This document shows positions 34,678 to 44,492 of a DNA stretch of 46,314 nt, piece by piece. The stretch comes from Geodermatophilaceae bacterium (lineage in GTDB: Bacteria; Actinomycetota; Actinomycetes; Mycobacteriales; Geodermatophilaceae): the NCBI GenBank assembly GCA_013812145.1, contig JACCTY010000074.1, positions 1-46,314 on the forward strand. Direction: 5' to 3'. The notes under the pieces are model-generated. The model was not told the DNA's origin. It did not search any database and was given only the letters and a program-made list of their open reading frames with translations. A program made the translations under genes and the position numbers. Each line of letters begins with the position of its first letter. Position 1 is the first letter of the stretch.

Positions 34678-35358
34678 CTAGTCGCAGGCTCGCGGCGCAG
34701 CTGACTCCCCTTCCAAGGCCTCGGGTTCCTCCGCGTCGACGGCGGACGAGACCGGTTCGTGCTCCGGGAATGGGCCTACATTGTGTCGATCCAGCCGCCA
34801 CCCGGCTGGTTCGCGCCGCAGGTCACTCCAGTGGCAGTTGGCCAGCGGCGCGATCACCCGCCAGAAGGGGACCGGCAGGCCGAGCAGCCGAGCCGTCAGC
34901 ACCTTGGCCGTGCCGCCATGGGTGACCAGGACGACGGTCTGCCCCTCGGCGTCGGCGGCCGCGGCCAGCGCTCGTTCGGCGACCTCGCGGTGCAGCTCCC
35001 CGCCCCCACGGCGGGCGAGCGCACCGGACAGCCAGCGCAGCCACTCGTCCGGAAAGTCACGCTTCACATCGGTACGGGTCAGGCCCTCCCAGCGCCCCAG
35101 GCTGCTTTCCCGCAAGCGGATGTCGGCATACACGGGGAGGCCGGTGACGTCGGACAGCGCCTGGGCGGTCACCATCGCGCGGGTGAGGTCGCTGGACACG
35201 ATGAGATCCGGCTTCTCCTCGGCCAGCAGGACAGCCGCGGCGGCTGCTTCGGCCAGGCCGACCGCATCCAGCGGCACGTCGGTCTGACCCTGGAAGCGGC
35301 GCTCTGCGTTCCACACCGTCCGGCCGTGTCGCCACAGCAGGAGCCGCCGGGCCATCAT
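34678..35358 (-). CDS. Histidine phosphatase family protein (phosphoglycerate-mutase-like)
   Basis: 226 aa from the ATG at 35358, immediately after the rsfS stop. The catalytic RHG is at residues 10-12 (LLLWRHGRTVWN), followed by Arg/Glu pocket residues (RLRESSLGRWEGLT) and the second catalytic His in VLVTHGGTAKV. It belongs to the broad cofactor-dependent phosphoglycerate-mutase group; actinobacterial members at this locus act on varied phospho-substrates (for example glucosyl-3-phosphoglycerate). The C-terminal ~30 residues form an acidic tail. Confidence 0.88.
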   Translation of the reverse strand: MMARRLLLWRHGRTVWNAERRFQGQTDVPLDAVGLAEAAAAAVLLAEEKPDLIVSSDLTRAMVTAQALSDVTGLPVYADIRLRESSLGRWEGLTRTDVKRDFPDEWLRWLSGALARRGGGELHREVAERALAAAADAEGQTVVLVTHGGTAKVLTARLLGLPVPFWRVIAPLANCHWSDLRREPAGWRLDRHNVGPFPEHEPVSSAVDAEEPEALEGESAAPRACD

Positions 35359-35359
35359 C

Positions 35360-35734
35360 TCATCGACTGGGCTCGGCGGCGTCGACGAACCGGATCGTCG
35401 GGCAGTCCTTCCAGAGCCGCTCGAGGGCGTAGTACACCCGCTCCTCGGCGTGCTGGATGTGCACGACGACGTCCACGAAGTCCAGCAGCACCCAGCGCCC
35501 CTCGCGCTGGCCCTCCCGGCGTACCGGCTTGACGCCGTCCAGCCGCAACCGGTCCTCGATCTCGTCGACGATGGACTGCACCTGCCGTTCGTTCGGGGCC
35601 GAGGCGATGAGGAACACATCGGTGATCACGAGCTGCTCGCTGACATCGACGAGGACGATGTCGTTGGCCAATTTGTCGGCGGCGGCCTGGGCCGCGCGCA
35701 GGGCAAGGTCGACGGCGTCGTCGGATGCGGTCAC
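35360..35734 (-). CDS. rsfS: Ribosomal silencing factor RsfS
   Basis: 124 aa from the GTG at 35734. The frame opens upstream to 35764, but the V-T-A-S-D-D start agrees better with the family. The motifs ANDIVLVDVSEQLVITDVF and WVLLDFVDVVVHIQHAEERV are diagnostic. It binds L14 and blocks subunit joining when nutrients are limiting. It is co-transcribed with nadD upstream and the phosphatase downstream. Confidence 0.93.
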   Translation of the reverse strand: MTASDDAVDLALRAAQAAADKLANDIVLVDVSEQLVITDVFLIASAPNERQVQSIVDEIEDRLRLDGVKPVRREGQREGRWVLLDFVDVVVHIQHAEERVYYALERLWKDCPTIRFVDAAEPSR

Positions 35735-35768
35735 AGGTCGGCGTCTCCCCTCCGGTGCTTCCACTGTC

Positions 35769-36368
35769 TCACGAGACGGGCCCGCGGTAGAGGCGACGTT
35801 TCTCGATGTACTGCACGACGCCGTCGGGGACGAGGTACCACACCGGCAAGCTACGGGACACCCGATCGCGGCAGTCGCTGGAGGAGATCGCCATCGCCGG
35901 CACCTCCACCAGGCTCACCGAGCCGGCCGGGAGATGGTCGTCGTCGAGGACGTATCCCGGTCGAGTCACTCCGATGAAGTGGGCCAGCTCGAACACCTCG
36001 TCGGCCCGGCGCCACGACAGAATCTGGGCCAGGGCGTCGGCGCCGGTGATGAAGAACAACTCCGCGTCGGGACGTTCGACCTGCAGGTCGGTCAGCGTGT
36101 CTACCGTGTACGTCGGGCCACCGCGGTCCACGTCCACGCGGCTTACCGAAAACCGAGGATTCGAGGCGGTCGCGATGACGGTCATCAGGTAGCGGTCCTC
36201 GGCCGGGCTCACATCGCCCTTGTGCTTCTGCCACGGTTCCCCGGTCGGGACGAACACCACCTCGTCCAGGCTGAAGAGGCTGGTGACCTCGCTGGCGGCG
36301 ACCAGGTGCCCGTGGTGGATCGGGTCGAACGTGCCCCCCATGACGCCCAGCCGGGTCCGCGCACTCAC
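35769..36368 (-). CDS. nadD: Nicotinate-nucleotide adenylyltransferase
   Basis: 199 aa. It transfers AMP from ATP to nicotinate mononucleotide in NAD synthesis. The nucleotidyltransferase motif [12 protein letters not shown] is at residues 11-22, with the phosphate-binding ISSSDCR segment near the C-terminus and the family's GEPWQKHK. It begins the nadD-rsfS-phosphatase unit. The proA gene that usually precedes it in actinobacteria is not there. Confidence 0.95.
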   Translation of the reverse strand: MSARTRLGVMGGTFDPIHHGHLVAASEVTSLFSLDEVVFVPTGEPWQKHKGDVSPAEDRYLMTVIATASNPRFSVSRVDVDRGGPTYTVDTLTDLQVERPDAELFFITGADALAQILSWRRADEVFELAHFIGVTRPGYVLDDDHLPAGSVSLVEVPAMAISSSDCRDRVSRSLPVWYLVPDGVVQYIEKRRLYRGPVS

Positions 36369-36396
36369 GACGCCGAAGCCTAGTGTCGTGGCTACC

Positions 36397-36658
36397 GTGA
36401 CCCGATCTGCAGTGTGCCGCCACGCTTCTCGTCGTACGCCACGGCGAGGCGGCGTTTACCGGTCGTCAGCCATGGCGGGTGATGTCGCTGGCGATTCCCC
36501 GGTTGTGCGACAACGTCGGGCCCGAGCTGTCCCGGGCACACTGGTAGCCCCACTGCGCGATGGCGGAGGTCGTCGTCGACGCCGACGGATGGCTGCTGCG
36601 CAATCGGCCCGGCTCGCCAGACGAGGCTGAGGCCGAGCCGGATCAGCCAGCTGGCTAG
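36397..36658 (+). pseudogene. Remnant of a small histidine phosphatase (SixA-like)
   Basis: A GTG at 36397 opens TRSAV, then one extra base shifts the frame to [20 protein letters not shown], carrying the RHGE catalytic signature of phosphohistidine phosphatases. That frame stops at 36537-36539. A later frame, EVVVDADGWLLRNRPGSPDE to a TAG at 36656-36658, could be the C-terminal tail. The middle, with the second catalytic His, is not recognisable. It is divergent from nadD. Only the RHGE segment is firm. Confidence 0.4.
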
Positions 36659-36850
36659 TGCGGGGCGGGCGGGTGGCCGGTCCCCCCGTGTGACCGGCCG
36701 TGCCCCCGCCGACGATGACTCGATCGAACGAATCATCCTCCACATGCAGTGAGTGCCTGCACACAGGACAACGCACAAGCGAGCTGGAGGTGACGGGTCG
36801 AGCTGACAGTTTCTTTGCGCCGCGGACCGCTCGACGGCGCGCTGGACCAC

Positions 36851-38221
36851 CTAGACGGGCAGTAGCCGGCTGACGAACGCGCCGAGTTGGTCGGCGTTGC
36901 GGCACTCCACCATCTCGATGAGTTCGGCGTAGACATCGGCGGCCGAATCGCCGCTGCCCCACTGCCGCCGGGGCTCGGGATTGAGCCAGTAGGCATGCCG
37001 AGATCGCGTCACCAGGCCTTTGAGGGTGGCCGACCCCGGCGATCGGTAGTTCGTCCGGGCGTCGCCGAGCACCAGCAACGAGGTCTTCGGTCCCACCGCA
37101 TCCGGCCAGCGTTCAACGAAGACTTCGAACGCGTGTCCGTAGTCGCTGTGCCCGTCGAACCAGACCAGGTCCGCCTCTCGCGACAGTCGCTGAGTCGCGT
37201 CCACCAGGTCGGCGCCGGGAGCGAAGAACCGGGTCACCTCGTCGCAGGTGTCGACGAATGCGAACGCGCGGACCCGGCTGAACTGCTCGCGCAGCGCCGC
37301 GGTGAGCATCAGCGTGAAGTGGCTGAAGCCGGCCACCGAGCCGGAGACGTCGCACAGCACCACCAGCTCCGGTTTGTGCGGCCAGTGCGGTCGATGGTGC
37401 GTGACGATCGGGACGCCGCCGGTGCCCAACGAAGACCGGACGGTACGCCGGAAATCCAACCGGCCGGAGCGCCCGCGGCGCCGCTTCGCCGCCAGCCGTG
37501 CGGCCAGTCGTCGTGCCAACGGTGCCACCGTCCGGCGCAGCGCCGCCAGGTCCTGCTGCTGGGCGCGCAGGAAATCCACCTGATCGACCATCGGCCGGAC
37601 GGTTGTCCGTGCGACGCTGTCCCGCCCCCGCTCCTCGGCGACGCGGCGGCGCACCTCCTCCTCGATGGCGGTGCGGAGCGCGCCGATCCGTTCCTTGATG
37701 GTCTGCCTGGCCACCTGCTCGGCCAGGCCGCCCCGGGCCGCCCCGGCGAGCAGCGCGTCGAGCAACCCGGAGACAAGGGTGTCCGGCGACAGCGCCCGCA
37801 GCACCCGATAACTGAAGAAGGACTGCCGGCCGGGCACAGCGTCACCGCCGCCGAGGGTCGCCACCGCCTCGCGGGCGAAGCGGCGCAGCGCCTCCTCGTC
37901 GCCGTCGAGCAACAATCTCATGAGTTCGTCGCGCAGCGCCTCGGGGTCGACCGGCGTCGCGTCGACATCCGGCCGGTTCGCGCCGTCGCCCATCCTTGCT
38001 GGCCACCAGAGGTCGAACAGGGCGTCGTACGTCGGCCGGTAGACCGGTCGCTTGACGACGACGGTGGCCAGACCGGCCCGGAGCTGTCGACGGTCCAGGA
38101 CGTCCACCGCCCCGAGAACCGCTGCCGCATCGATTCCCTCGCTCACCCCGACCGGAACCCCCGCCGAGCGCAACGCGCGGACGAAGTCGGCGAGGTGATC
38201 GAGCAGACCCGGAGCAGCCAT
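36851..38221 (-). CDS. CoxE-like VWA-domain protein (second copy)
   Basis: 456 aa. The N-terminal ~240 residues are helical with charged coiled-coil-like stretches (ALRTAIEEEVRRRVAEERGR). The VWA domain from about 285 has MIDAS residues DVSGS (Asp291, Ser293, Ser295), and the C-terminus resembles CoxE (HAYWLNPEPRRQWGSGDSAA). It follows a CoxD-like MoxR ATPase by 5 nt, the usual ATPase-VWA pair that inserts metals or remodels metalloenzymes. It is clearly diverged from the coxE at 18587-19765 and lies far from the cox operon, so its client is probably a different enzyme. Confidence 0.87.
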   Translation of the reverse strand: MAAPGLLDHLADFVRALRSAGVPVGVSEGIDAAAVLGAVDVLDRRQLRAGLATVVVKRPVYRPTYDALFDLWWPARMGDGANRPDVDATPVDPEALRDELMRLLLDGDEEALRRFAREAVATLGGGDAVPGRQSFFSYRVLRALSPDTLVSGLLDALLAGAARGGLAEQVARQTIKERIGALRTAIEEEVRRRVAEERGRDSVARTTVRPMVDQVDFLRAQQQDLAALRRTVAPLARRLAARLAAKRRRGRSGRLDFRRTVRSSLGTGGVPIVTHHRPHWPHKPELVVLCDVSGSVAGFSHFTLMLTAALREQFSRVRAFAFVDTCDEVTRFFAPGADLVDATQRLSREADLVWFDGHSDYGHAFEVFVERWPDAVGPKTSLLVLGDARTNYRSPGSATLKGLVTRSRHAYWLNPEPRRQWGSGDSAADVYAELIEMVECRNADQLGAFVSRLLPV

Positions 38222-38226
38222 GGACG

Positions 38227-39099
38227 TCAGTTCAGCCGGAGTTCGCCGGCTGCTCGGAGGTGGTCGCTGGCGTGTTTCAGCACGACACCGAGAGTTGCCC
38301 GCAGGGCCTCCTCGTTCAGCGTGTCCAACCCGAGGGCGAGCAGCGTGTGCGCCCAGTCGATCGTCTCGGCGATGGACGGCGACTTCTTCAGCTCCAGCGC
38401 CCGCAGCGCCCGAACTGTCCGCACTATCTGGTCAGCGAGAGCCGTGCCGATGTCCGGAACGCGGGCCAGCACGATCTCCCGCTCCCGGTCAGCAGCCGGG
38501 TAGTCCAGGTGCAGGTAAAGGCAGCGCCGCTTCAGGGCCTCGGACAGCTCCCGCGTCGCGTTGGACGTCAGCACCACGAGCGGCCGGCGTACGGCGGTGA
38601 TCGTCCCGAGTTCGGGGATGGTGACCTGGAAGTCGCTGAGCACCTCCAGTAAAAGGCCCTCGACCTCGACGTCGGCCTTGTCCGTCTCGTCGATCAGCAG
38701 GACGGTGGGCTCGGTCTGGCGGATCGCCGACAGCAGCGGCCGCGACAGCAGGAACTCCTCGCTGAACACGTCGTCGTGGACGGCGTCCCAGGCGGAGTCG
38801 TCTGGGCTGGCCTGAATACGGAGCAGCTGCTTCTTGTAGTTCCACTCGTACAGCGCCCTGGCCTCGTCCAGCCCCTCGTAGCACTGCAGCCGGATGAGCA
38901 ACGACCCGGTCGCCGAGGCGATCGCCTTGGCGAGCTCGGTCTTGCCCACTCCGGCCGGCCCCTCGACGAGCAGCGGCTTGCCGAGCCGGTCGGCCAGGAA
39001 GACCGTCGTCGCGATCGCCGGATCGGTCAGGTAGCCGGCGGCGGACAATCGCTTGCCGACGTCAGCGACGCTGGCGAAGGCTGGCGACTGCTGCGGCAT
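38227..39099 (-). CDS. CoxD-like MoxR AAA+ ATPase (second copy)
   Basis: 290 aa from the ATG at 39099 with AGGA 8 nt upstream; an ATG at 39108 is possible. Walker A is GPAGVGKT (47-54) and Walker B VLLIDE (133-138). The segment LQCYEGLDEARALYEWNYKK is nearly the same as in the CoxD at 17676-18590. It should drive ATP-dependent remodelling with the VWA partner encoded 5 nt downstream. Its client enzyme is unknown; the F420-dependent gene just upstream is one candidate by position, though it needs no metal centre. Confidence 0.9.
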   Translation of the reverse strand: MPQQSPAFASVADVGKRLSAAGYLTDPAIATTVFLADRLGKPLLVEGPAGVGKTELAKAIASATGSLLIRLQCYEGLDEARALYEWNYKKQLLRIQASPDDSAWDAVHDDVFSEEFLLSRPLLSAIRQTEPTVLLIDETDKADVEVEGLLLEVLSDFQVTIPELGTITAVRRPLVVLTSNATRELSEALKRRCLYLHLDYPAADREREIVLARVPDIGTALADQIVRTVRALRALELKKSPSIAETIDWAHTLLALGLDTLNEEALRATLGVVLKHASDHLRAAGELRLN

Positions 39100-39129
39100 G
39101 TACGCCATCCTGCCGCAATCCACGCAGGC

Positions 39130-40101
39130 CTAGCCGAAGGCCTCCCTGAGTGCGGGCAGCAACCTCGACGCTGCCCAGTCGAGGTACGGCTGCTGCTGGT
39201 CGCCGCCGATCTGCACGAGGGCGAGGTGGGTGAAGCCCGCGTCGATGAACGGCCGGCAGGCCTCGATGACGTCGTCGACGCTGCCCCCGCACGGGATCGA
39301 CTCCCCCACGTCCTCGGGCCGCACGTACGACGACGCGGCGGCAAACGCAGCCGGCCCGGGCAGTTCAGCATTGACCTTCCAGCCGCCCCCGAACCAGCGG
39401 AACTGCTCGTGAGCACGGGTCATCGCAGCCTCGGCGTCCTCGCCGTAGGACAGCGGCTGCTGGCCGATCCGCGGCTTGCCCGCTCCCCCGGCGGCGTCGA
39501 ACAGCTCGCCGAGTTCGGCCTCGGGCTCGACCGCGATCATGAGGTCGCCCAGCTCACCGGCCAGCCGGCAGGACTGCGCCCCGGACACTGCGATGCCGAT
39601 GTCCGGGGTCTTCTCGGGCAGGTCCCACACCTTCGCCGACTCCACCTCGAAGTGCTTGCCCCGATAGTTGACGTACTCCCCGTCCCACAGGTCGCGGATG
39701 ATCTCCACGGCCTCGCGCAGCCGCTCGTGTCGTACGTCCGCGCCGGGCCAGCCGCCGCCCACCACGTGCTCGTTGAGGTTCTCGCCGGCGCCGAGACCGA
39801 GGCTGAAGCGGCCCTCGGACAGCAGCGCGACGGTCGCCGCCTTTTGGGCGATCACGGCCGGGTGGTAGCGAAACGTCGGGCAGGTGACGTACGTCATCAG
39901 CGGAATCCGCTCGGTCGCCTGCGCTGCGGCGCCGAGCACACTCCAGGCGTACGGCGAATGGCCTTGCTCGACCAGCCACGGGAAGTAGTGGTCGCTGATC
40001 ACCGCGAAGTCGAATCCCACCCGTTCGGCCGCGACCACGTCACGGACGAGTTCGCGCGGGCTGGCCTGCTCGCACATCATCGTGTAGCCGATTTTCACCA
40101 T
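39130..40101 (-). CDS. F420-dependent LLM-class oxidoreductase (FGD-like)
   Basis: 323 aa. It has the luciferase-like TIM-barrel: MVKIGYTMMCEQASPRELVR, FDFAVISDHYFPWLVEQGHS, LSEGRFSLGLGAGENLNEHV and IRDLWDGEYVNYRGKHFEVE. The pattern matches the F420 family related to glucose-6-phosphate dehydrogenase (Fgd). True Fgd reduces F420 using glucose-6-phosphate; many relatives act on other alcohols or sugars, so the substrate is not settled. It lies 30 nt upstream of the MoxR-like gene and 34 nt after proB, probably in the same transcript. Confidence 0.87.
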   Translation of the reverse strand: MVKIGYTMMCEQASPRELVRDVVAAERVGFDFAVISDHYFPWLVEQGHSPYAWSVLGAAAQATERIPLMTYVTCPTFRYHPAVIAQKAATVALLSEGRFSLGLGAGENLNEHVVGGGWPGADVRHERLREAVEIIRDLWDGEYVNYRGKHFEVESAKVWDLPEKTPDIGIAVSGAQSCRLAGELGDLMIAVEPEAELGELFDAAGGAGKPRIGQQPLSYGEDAEAAMTRAHEQFRWFGGGWKVNAELPGPAAFAAASSYVRPEDVGESIPCGGSVDDVIEACRPFIDAGFTHLALVQIGGDQQQPYLDWAASRLLPALREAFG

Positions 40102-40135
40102 GTCGTGAGCTTCCCCAGTGGGTCACCCGGGCAAA

Positions 40136-41239
40136 CTAGAGGAGCACCATGTCGTCTCGGTGCACGACGGCCCGCCGGTACTCCTCCGGGAGGTCGGCGC
40201 TGCGCCGGCCGAGCATTCCGGCAAGCTCGTCCGCGTCGTAGCCGGCCAGCCCGCGGGCCACGACCCGCCCGGCCGGATCGACGATGTCCACCGGGTCCTC
40301 GGCGACGAACTCGCCGCTGACCGAGGTGATTCCGGCCGCGAGCAGGGAGGTACGCCGGGCCACCACGGCGGTCACCGCCCCGTAGTCCAGGCACAACCTG
40401 CCCCGCGGCGAGCTGGCGTGCCGCAGCCAGAACAACCGCATCGTCGGGCGCCGGCCGCTGGCGGCGAAGAACGTGCCGACCGGCCCGCCGGCCAGGGCCT
40501 CGGCGGCGCGGGCAGCCGAGGCGAGCAGGACGGGAACACCGGCCTGTACGGCGATGCCCGCCGCCTCCAGCTTGCTGCCCATGCCGCCGGTACCGACGCC
40601 CTCCGCGGCCGGACTCCGAACGTCGACATCGACCAGATCGCCTGGGTCGCGGACATCGGCGATCACCAGGGAACCGGCGCGACGGGGATCTCCGTCGTAC
40701 AGACCCTCGACATCGGAGAGCAGCACCAACGCGTCGGCGACGGCCAGGTGGGCGACCAGCGCGGCGAGCCGGTCGTTGTCGCCGAACCTGATCTCGTCGG
40801 TGGCGACCGCGTCGTTCTCGTTGATGATCGGGACGACACCGAGAGCGAGCAGCCGCTCCAGGGTGCGCTGTGCGTTGCGGTAGTGCGCCCGACGGTGCAG
40901 ATCGTCGGCGGTGAGCAGCACCTGCCCGACGGTGAGCTGGTGCCGGGCGAACGCGGCGGCGTACTGCTCGACGAGAAGGAGCTGCCCGACGCTGGCCGCT
41001 GCCTGCTGGGTTGCCAGGTCCCGCGGTCGGCGGGCCAACCCAAGCGGCGCCATCCCCGCGGTGATCGCGCCGGATGACACGAGGACGAGCTGACGGCCGG
41101 CGAGTCGCTGGCCGGCGATCGCGTCGGTGAGGGCTCGCAGCCGAACGGGGTCCAGGCCGCCCGCCTTGCTGGTCAGCGACGAGGAGCCGACCTTGACCAC
41201 GAGCCGGTGCGCGGCGGCGATCCGGGCCCGCCCCGTCAC
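40136..41239 (-). CDS. proB: Glutamate 5-kinase
   Basis: 367 aa from the GTG at 41239. The frame extends upstream into obg, but this start lies 4 nt past the obg stop. It phosphorylates glutamate in proline synthesis. The kinase domain has VVKVGSSSLT, VSSGAITAGMAPLG, INENDAVATDEIRFGDND and GTGGMGSKLEAA. The C-terminal ~80 residues form the PUA domain (GRLCLDYGAV...DIVDPAGRVVARGLAGY). The next step, proA, is not adjacent, which is unusual for actinobacteria. Confidence 0.94.
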   Translation of the reverse strand: MTGRARIAAAHRLVVKVGSSSLTSKAGGLDPVRLRALTDAIAGQRLAGRQLVLVSSGAITAGMAPLGLARRPRDLATQQAAASVGQLLLVEQYAAAFARHQLTVGQVLLTADDLHRRAHYRNAQRTLERLLALGVVPIINENDAVATDEIRFGDNDRLAALVAHLAVADALVLLSDVEGLYDGDPRRAGSLVIADVRDPGDLVDVDVRSPAAEGVGTGGMGSKLEAAGIAVQAGVPVLLASAARAAEALAGGPVGTFFAASGRRPTMRLFWLRHASSPRGRLCLDYGAVTAVVARRTSLLAAGITSVSGEFVAEDPVDIVDPAGRVVARGLAGYDADELAGMLGRRSADLPEEYRRAVVHRDDMVLL

Positions 41240-41243
41240 AGCG

Positions 41244-42656
41244 TCACGTCGGGTCGGAGGGTTGCCGGCGAGCCCGCTTGGCGGCCAGCCGTTCGTCGGC
41301 CCGTGGCCGGGATGCGGTGTCCAGCCGGGCGTCACTGCCTCGATGGCCGGGAACGAGGTCCATGGCGGCTGCGGGCTGCCAGTCGAACGTCACGTCGCCG
41401 ATGGTGACGGGGCAGCCGGGCTGCGCACCGGCCGCGGCCAGCGCCTGCTCCACGCCGAGTCGGGCCAGCCGGTCGGCGAGGTAGCCCACCGCCTCGTCGT
41501 TGCTGAAGTCGGTCTGCCGGATCCAGCGTTCGGGTCGTTCACCGGCGACGACGTACCCGCCGTCGGAGTCCTCGTCCGGCAGCACGCGGAAGCCGGCGTC
41601 GTCGACAGCGGGCGGCTGCAGCACGATCCGCGGCGGGATCAGTGCGGCGGCCGCGGCGCGGGCCCGCCCGACCGCGGCGCCGAGGGCATATGTCAGTGCC
41701 GGCAGTCCCTCCCGGCTGACCGCGCTGACCGCGAATACCGGCAGGCCGCGCTCCTCGAGATCCGGACGGACCAACTCGGCGAGTTCGCGCGCCTCCGGTA
41801 CGTCCACCTTGTTGAGTACGACGAGGCGCGGGCGATCGGCCAGTTCGCCGTACTCGGCGAGTTCGTGCTCCAAGGCGTCGAGATCACTCACCGGGTCGCG
41901 GCCGGGTTCGAGGGTGGCGCAGTCGATGACGTGGACCAGTACGGCGCAGCGCTCGATGTGCCGCAGGAACTCCAAGCCCAGGCCCTTGCCCTGTGACGCT
42001 CCCGGGATCAGCCCGGGGACGTCGGCCATCGTGAAGACCGTGTCGCCCGCACGGACGACGCCAAGGTTCGGGATGAGAGTCGTGAACGGGTAGTCGGCGA
42101 TCTTCGGCCGGGCTGCGGACACGACCGAGATGAGTGAGGACTTGCCCGCCGAAGGGAACCCGACCAGCCCGACGTCGGCGACGCTCTTGAGTTCCAGCAC
42201 CACGTCGGCTTCCTCGCCCGGCTCACCCAGCAGCGCGAATCCGGGAGCCTTGCGGCGGGCCGACGCGAGCGCTGCATTGCCGAGACCGCCACGGCCGCCG
42301 CGCGCGGCCAGGTAGCTGGCTCCGGGACCGGTCAGGTCGGCGAGGGCGTGGCCGTCCGGCGTACTGACGACCGTCCCGTCGGGGACGATCAGGCGCAGCG
42401 AAGCCCCGCTGGCGCCGCTACGGTTGGAGCCCTGCCCCGGCCGGCCGCTTCCGGCCGTCTGGTGGGGATGATGGTGGAAGTCGAGCAGGGTGTGTACGCC
42501 GGGGTCCACGACGAGCAGCACGTCACCGCCGTGCCCACCGTCGCCGCCGTCCGGTCCGCCGAGCGGTTTGAACTTCTCGCGGTGCACCGAGGCGCAGCCG
42601 TGCCCGCCGTTTCCCGCGGCGATGTGCAGCACGACACGATCGACGAACGAGGCCAC
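41244..42656 (-). CDS. obg: GTPase Obg
   Basis: 470 aa. It is an essential GTPase involved in 50S maturation and the stringent response. The Gly-rich Obg fold covers residues 1-160 ([20 protein letters not shown]), G1 is GFPSAGKSS (166-174), G3 is [16 protein letters not shown] and G4 is NKVD. A C-terminal OCT domain ([14 protein letters not shown]) is present, then a basic tail. It lies downstream of rplU-rpmA as in most bacteria. Confidence 0.96.
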   Translation of the reverse strand: MASFVDRVVLHIAAGNGGHGCASVHREKFKPLGGPDGGDGGHGGDVLLVVDPGVHTLLDFHHHPHQTAGSGRPGQGSNRSGASGASLRLIVPDGTVVSTPDGHALADLTGPGASYLAARGGRGGLGNAALASARRKAPGFALLGEPGEEADVVLELKSVADVGLVGFPSAGKSSLISVVSAARPKIADYPFTTLIPNLGVVRAGDTVFTMADVPGLIPGASQGKGLGLEFLRHIERCAVLVHVIDCATLEPGRDPVSDLDALEHELAEYGELADRPRLVVLNKVDVPEARELAELVRPDLEERGLPVFAVSAVSREGLPALTYALGAAVGRARAAAAALIPPRIVLQPPAVDDAGFRVLPDEDSDGGYVVAGERPERWIRQTDFSNDEAVGYLADRLARLGVEQALAAAGAQPGCPVTIGDVTFDWQPAAAMDLVPGHRGSDARLDTASRPRADERLAAKRARRQPSDPT

Positions 42657-42678
42657 GACGGTTCTGGTCGGCTCCGGC

Positions 42679-42942
42679 TCAGCCGGTCGCGTCGGCTGGG
42701 ACGATGCTGACCAACTTGCGCCCGCGCTTGGCCGCGAAGCTCACCGCGCCCGCCGCGGTGGCGAACAGCGTGTCGTCGCTGCCGCGGCCGACATTGGCGC
42801 CGGGGTGGAAGTGGGTGCCGCGCTGCCGCACGATGATCTCACCGGACTTGACGAGTTGACCGCCGAAGCGCTTGACGCCGAGACGCTGGGAGTTGGAATC
42901 CCGGCCGTTGCGCGAGGAGGACGCGCCCTTTTTGTGTGCCAT
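42679..42942 (-). CDS. rpmA: 50S ribosomal protein L27
   Basis: 87 aa. [20 protein letters not shown] and [20 protein letters not shown] are diagnostic of L27, whose N-terminal tail reaches the peptidyl-transferase centre. It sits 8 nt after rplU and 22 nt before obg. Confidence 0.97.
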   Translation of the reverse strand: MAHKKGASSSRNGRDSNSQRLGVKRFGGQLVKSGEIIVRQRGTHFHPGANVGRGSDDTLFATAAGAVSFAAKRGRKLVSIVPADATG

Positions 42943-42950
42943 AGCTCGTC

Positions 42951-43334
42951 CTACTCTCCGGTTTCGTTCGTGTCGGCAGCCGTTGTGTCAGTAGCGGAGC
43001 TGTCGGTGGCGGCCGCGCCGGCGCCGTTCGCGTCGATGCCGGTCACCTTGACCCGGGTCAGGCCCTGCCGGTGACCCTGGCGCTTGCGGTAACCGGTCTT
43101 GTTCTTGTACTTGAGGATCTTGATCTTGGGGCCCTTGGTGTGCTCGACGACCTCTCCGGTCACCGATACGGCGGCCAACGCAGCGGCCTCAGTGGTGACA
43201 GCGTCCCCGTCCACAACCAGGATGGCGGGCAGGTTCACGGTGTCGCCACGCTGACCGACGAGTGTTCCGACCTCGAGGACGTCCCCCACGGCAACCCGGT
43301 ACTGCCTGCCGCCGGTCTTCACCACTGCGTACAC
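42951..43334 (-). CDS. rplU: 50S ribosomal protein L21
   Basis: 127 aa from the GTG at 43334, with AGGAG upstream. [20 protein letters not shown] and [19 protein letters not shown] are L21 signatures. After about residue 102 there is a Thr/Ala/Asp-rich acidic extension ([18 protein letters not shown]) that standard L21 lacks. It is the first gene of the rplU-rpmA-obg-proB unit. Confidence 0.96.
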   Translation of the reverse strand: MYAVVKTGGRQYRVAVGDVLEVGTLVGQRGDTVNLPAILVVDGDAVTTEAAALAAVSVTGEVVEHTKGPKIKILKYKNKTGYRKRQGHRQGLTRVKVTGIDANGAGAAATDSSATDTTAADTNETGE

Positions 43335-43403
43335 GACCCGCTCCTACCTTCGTCAATCCATGGCGTGTGAGTTCACGGCACCGCCGCCGACCCACTCAAG
43401 AGG

Positions 43404-43425
43404 GCGCGCTGCGTTCATGGCGCGC
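43404..43425. terminator. Small GC hairpin between rplU and the LuxR pseudogene
   Basis: GCGCGC (43404-43409) and GCGCGC (43420-43425) form a 6-bp stem with a 10-nt loop, just past the 43436 stop on the minus strand. It may end the regulator transcript or lie in the rplU leader. Confidence 0.3.
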
Positions 43426-43435
43426 ACCAGCGAGA

Positions 43436-44282
43436 CTACCCGATAGCCGGAACCGGTAGCACCGAGCCGCCCCGGCTCAGCCGACCCGCCGGCGCGGTTG
43501 CCTCGGGGCGGGTGGCTTGGCCGGCATACGGCAGGACCAACGCCACTGCCGCGCTGCGGGTCCGCACCCCGGTGCGCTCGAAGATGTGCTCCACATGTTT
43601 GCGAACCGTTCCCACTGAGATGAACAGCCTCGAGGCGATGTCGGCACTGCGGCAGCCCTGACCGACGAGTTCGAGGATCTCCCGCTCCCGAGGGGTCAGG
43701 TGCGGAATACGGCTGCGGCGGCGCTCAGCGGCGACGAAGACCTCGTGCAGGTGCGGCCGTAGCAGGCGGAGCAGGAGCAGGTCACGCTCGCTAAAATCTG
43801 GTCCCGACTCCCGACTCAAGAACAGCCTGCGGCTCCGACCCGGACCGGGTCTCGGCATCGGAACGGACACGCTGAACCTGTCCCCATGCGTTCTCAGGCA
43901 CTCCGTGTAGAAAGGTGTGTTGTTCAGCTCCGATGTGGTGCAGAAGTCTGACCAACGGAGTGACCACGTCACCGCTGCGGTCCGTGTAGTCGGAGGGCAG
44001 GAAGCGCTGCCGGTGCGCCCAATACTGTGGGTAGACCGGCCCAAAGTTCTCGCCGACCTCAAGCAGGTGTAGGCCACCGGCCTCGACAGCCTGCACGGTG
44101 ATCGCTTGTTGTTCCGCCAGATTGATGTCGTTGAAGACCGCCACGTCGCAGGTAACGAGGCGGAGCAGCCCGTCGAGGACCGCCCACGGCATCGCCTCAC
44201 CGGGCTCGTCACGCAGACCGTCGTCGATGACGGCCATCAGGGCGCGCAGGTCACCATCAGACGGCATTGCCAAGCCAGCCAT
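43436..44282 (-). pseudogene. LuxR-type transcriptional regulator with a mid-gene frameshift
   Basis: The ATG at 44282 has GAGGAGG upstream and reads MAGLAMPSDGDLRALMAVID and on to SGDVVTP near 43970. The family-like continuation (RWSDFCTTSELNNTPFYTEC) is then in another frame, which runs to the stop at 43436. One base in the CCGTTGG area accounts for it. The C-terminal LuxR HTH is intact: HLTPREREILELVGQGCRSA then DIASRLFISVGTVRKHVEHI. The N-terminal half is an uncharacterised sensor domain typical of actinobacterial LuxR proteins. It sits unusually between rplU and rne. Confidence 0.72.
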
Positions 44283-44492
44283 CGCCGCCTCCTCACCTGT
44301 GACGCGACCGACGCTAGCCCCGCTCGATTGACCAGGAAATACGCCGTTTGGCGAATACCGCACGGCGCCGCCCTGGCGCACTGTCGTGGCAGCCGCCGGA
44401 CCTGCCTGCGGCTCCCCGTCCGGCGGGGCGACGACCGAGCGGCCCGGCCAGGTCAAGAGCACCGCGTCCAGGCGGCTCGGAGAGAAGAAGTC

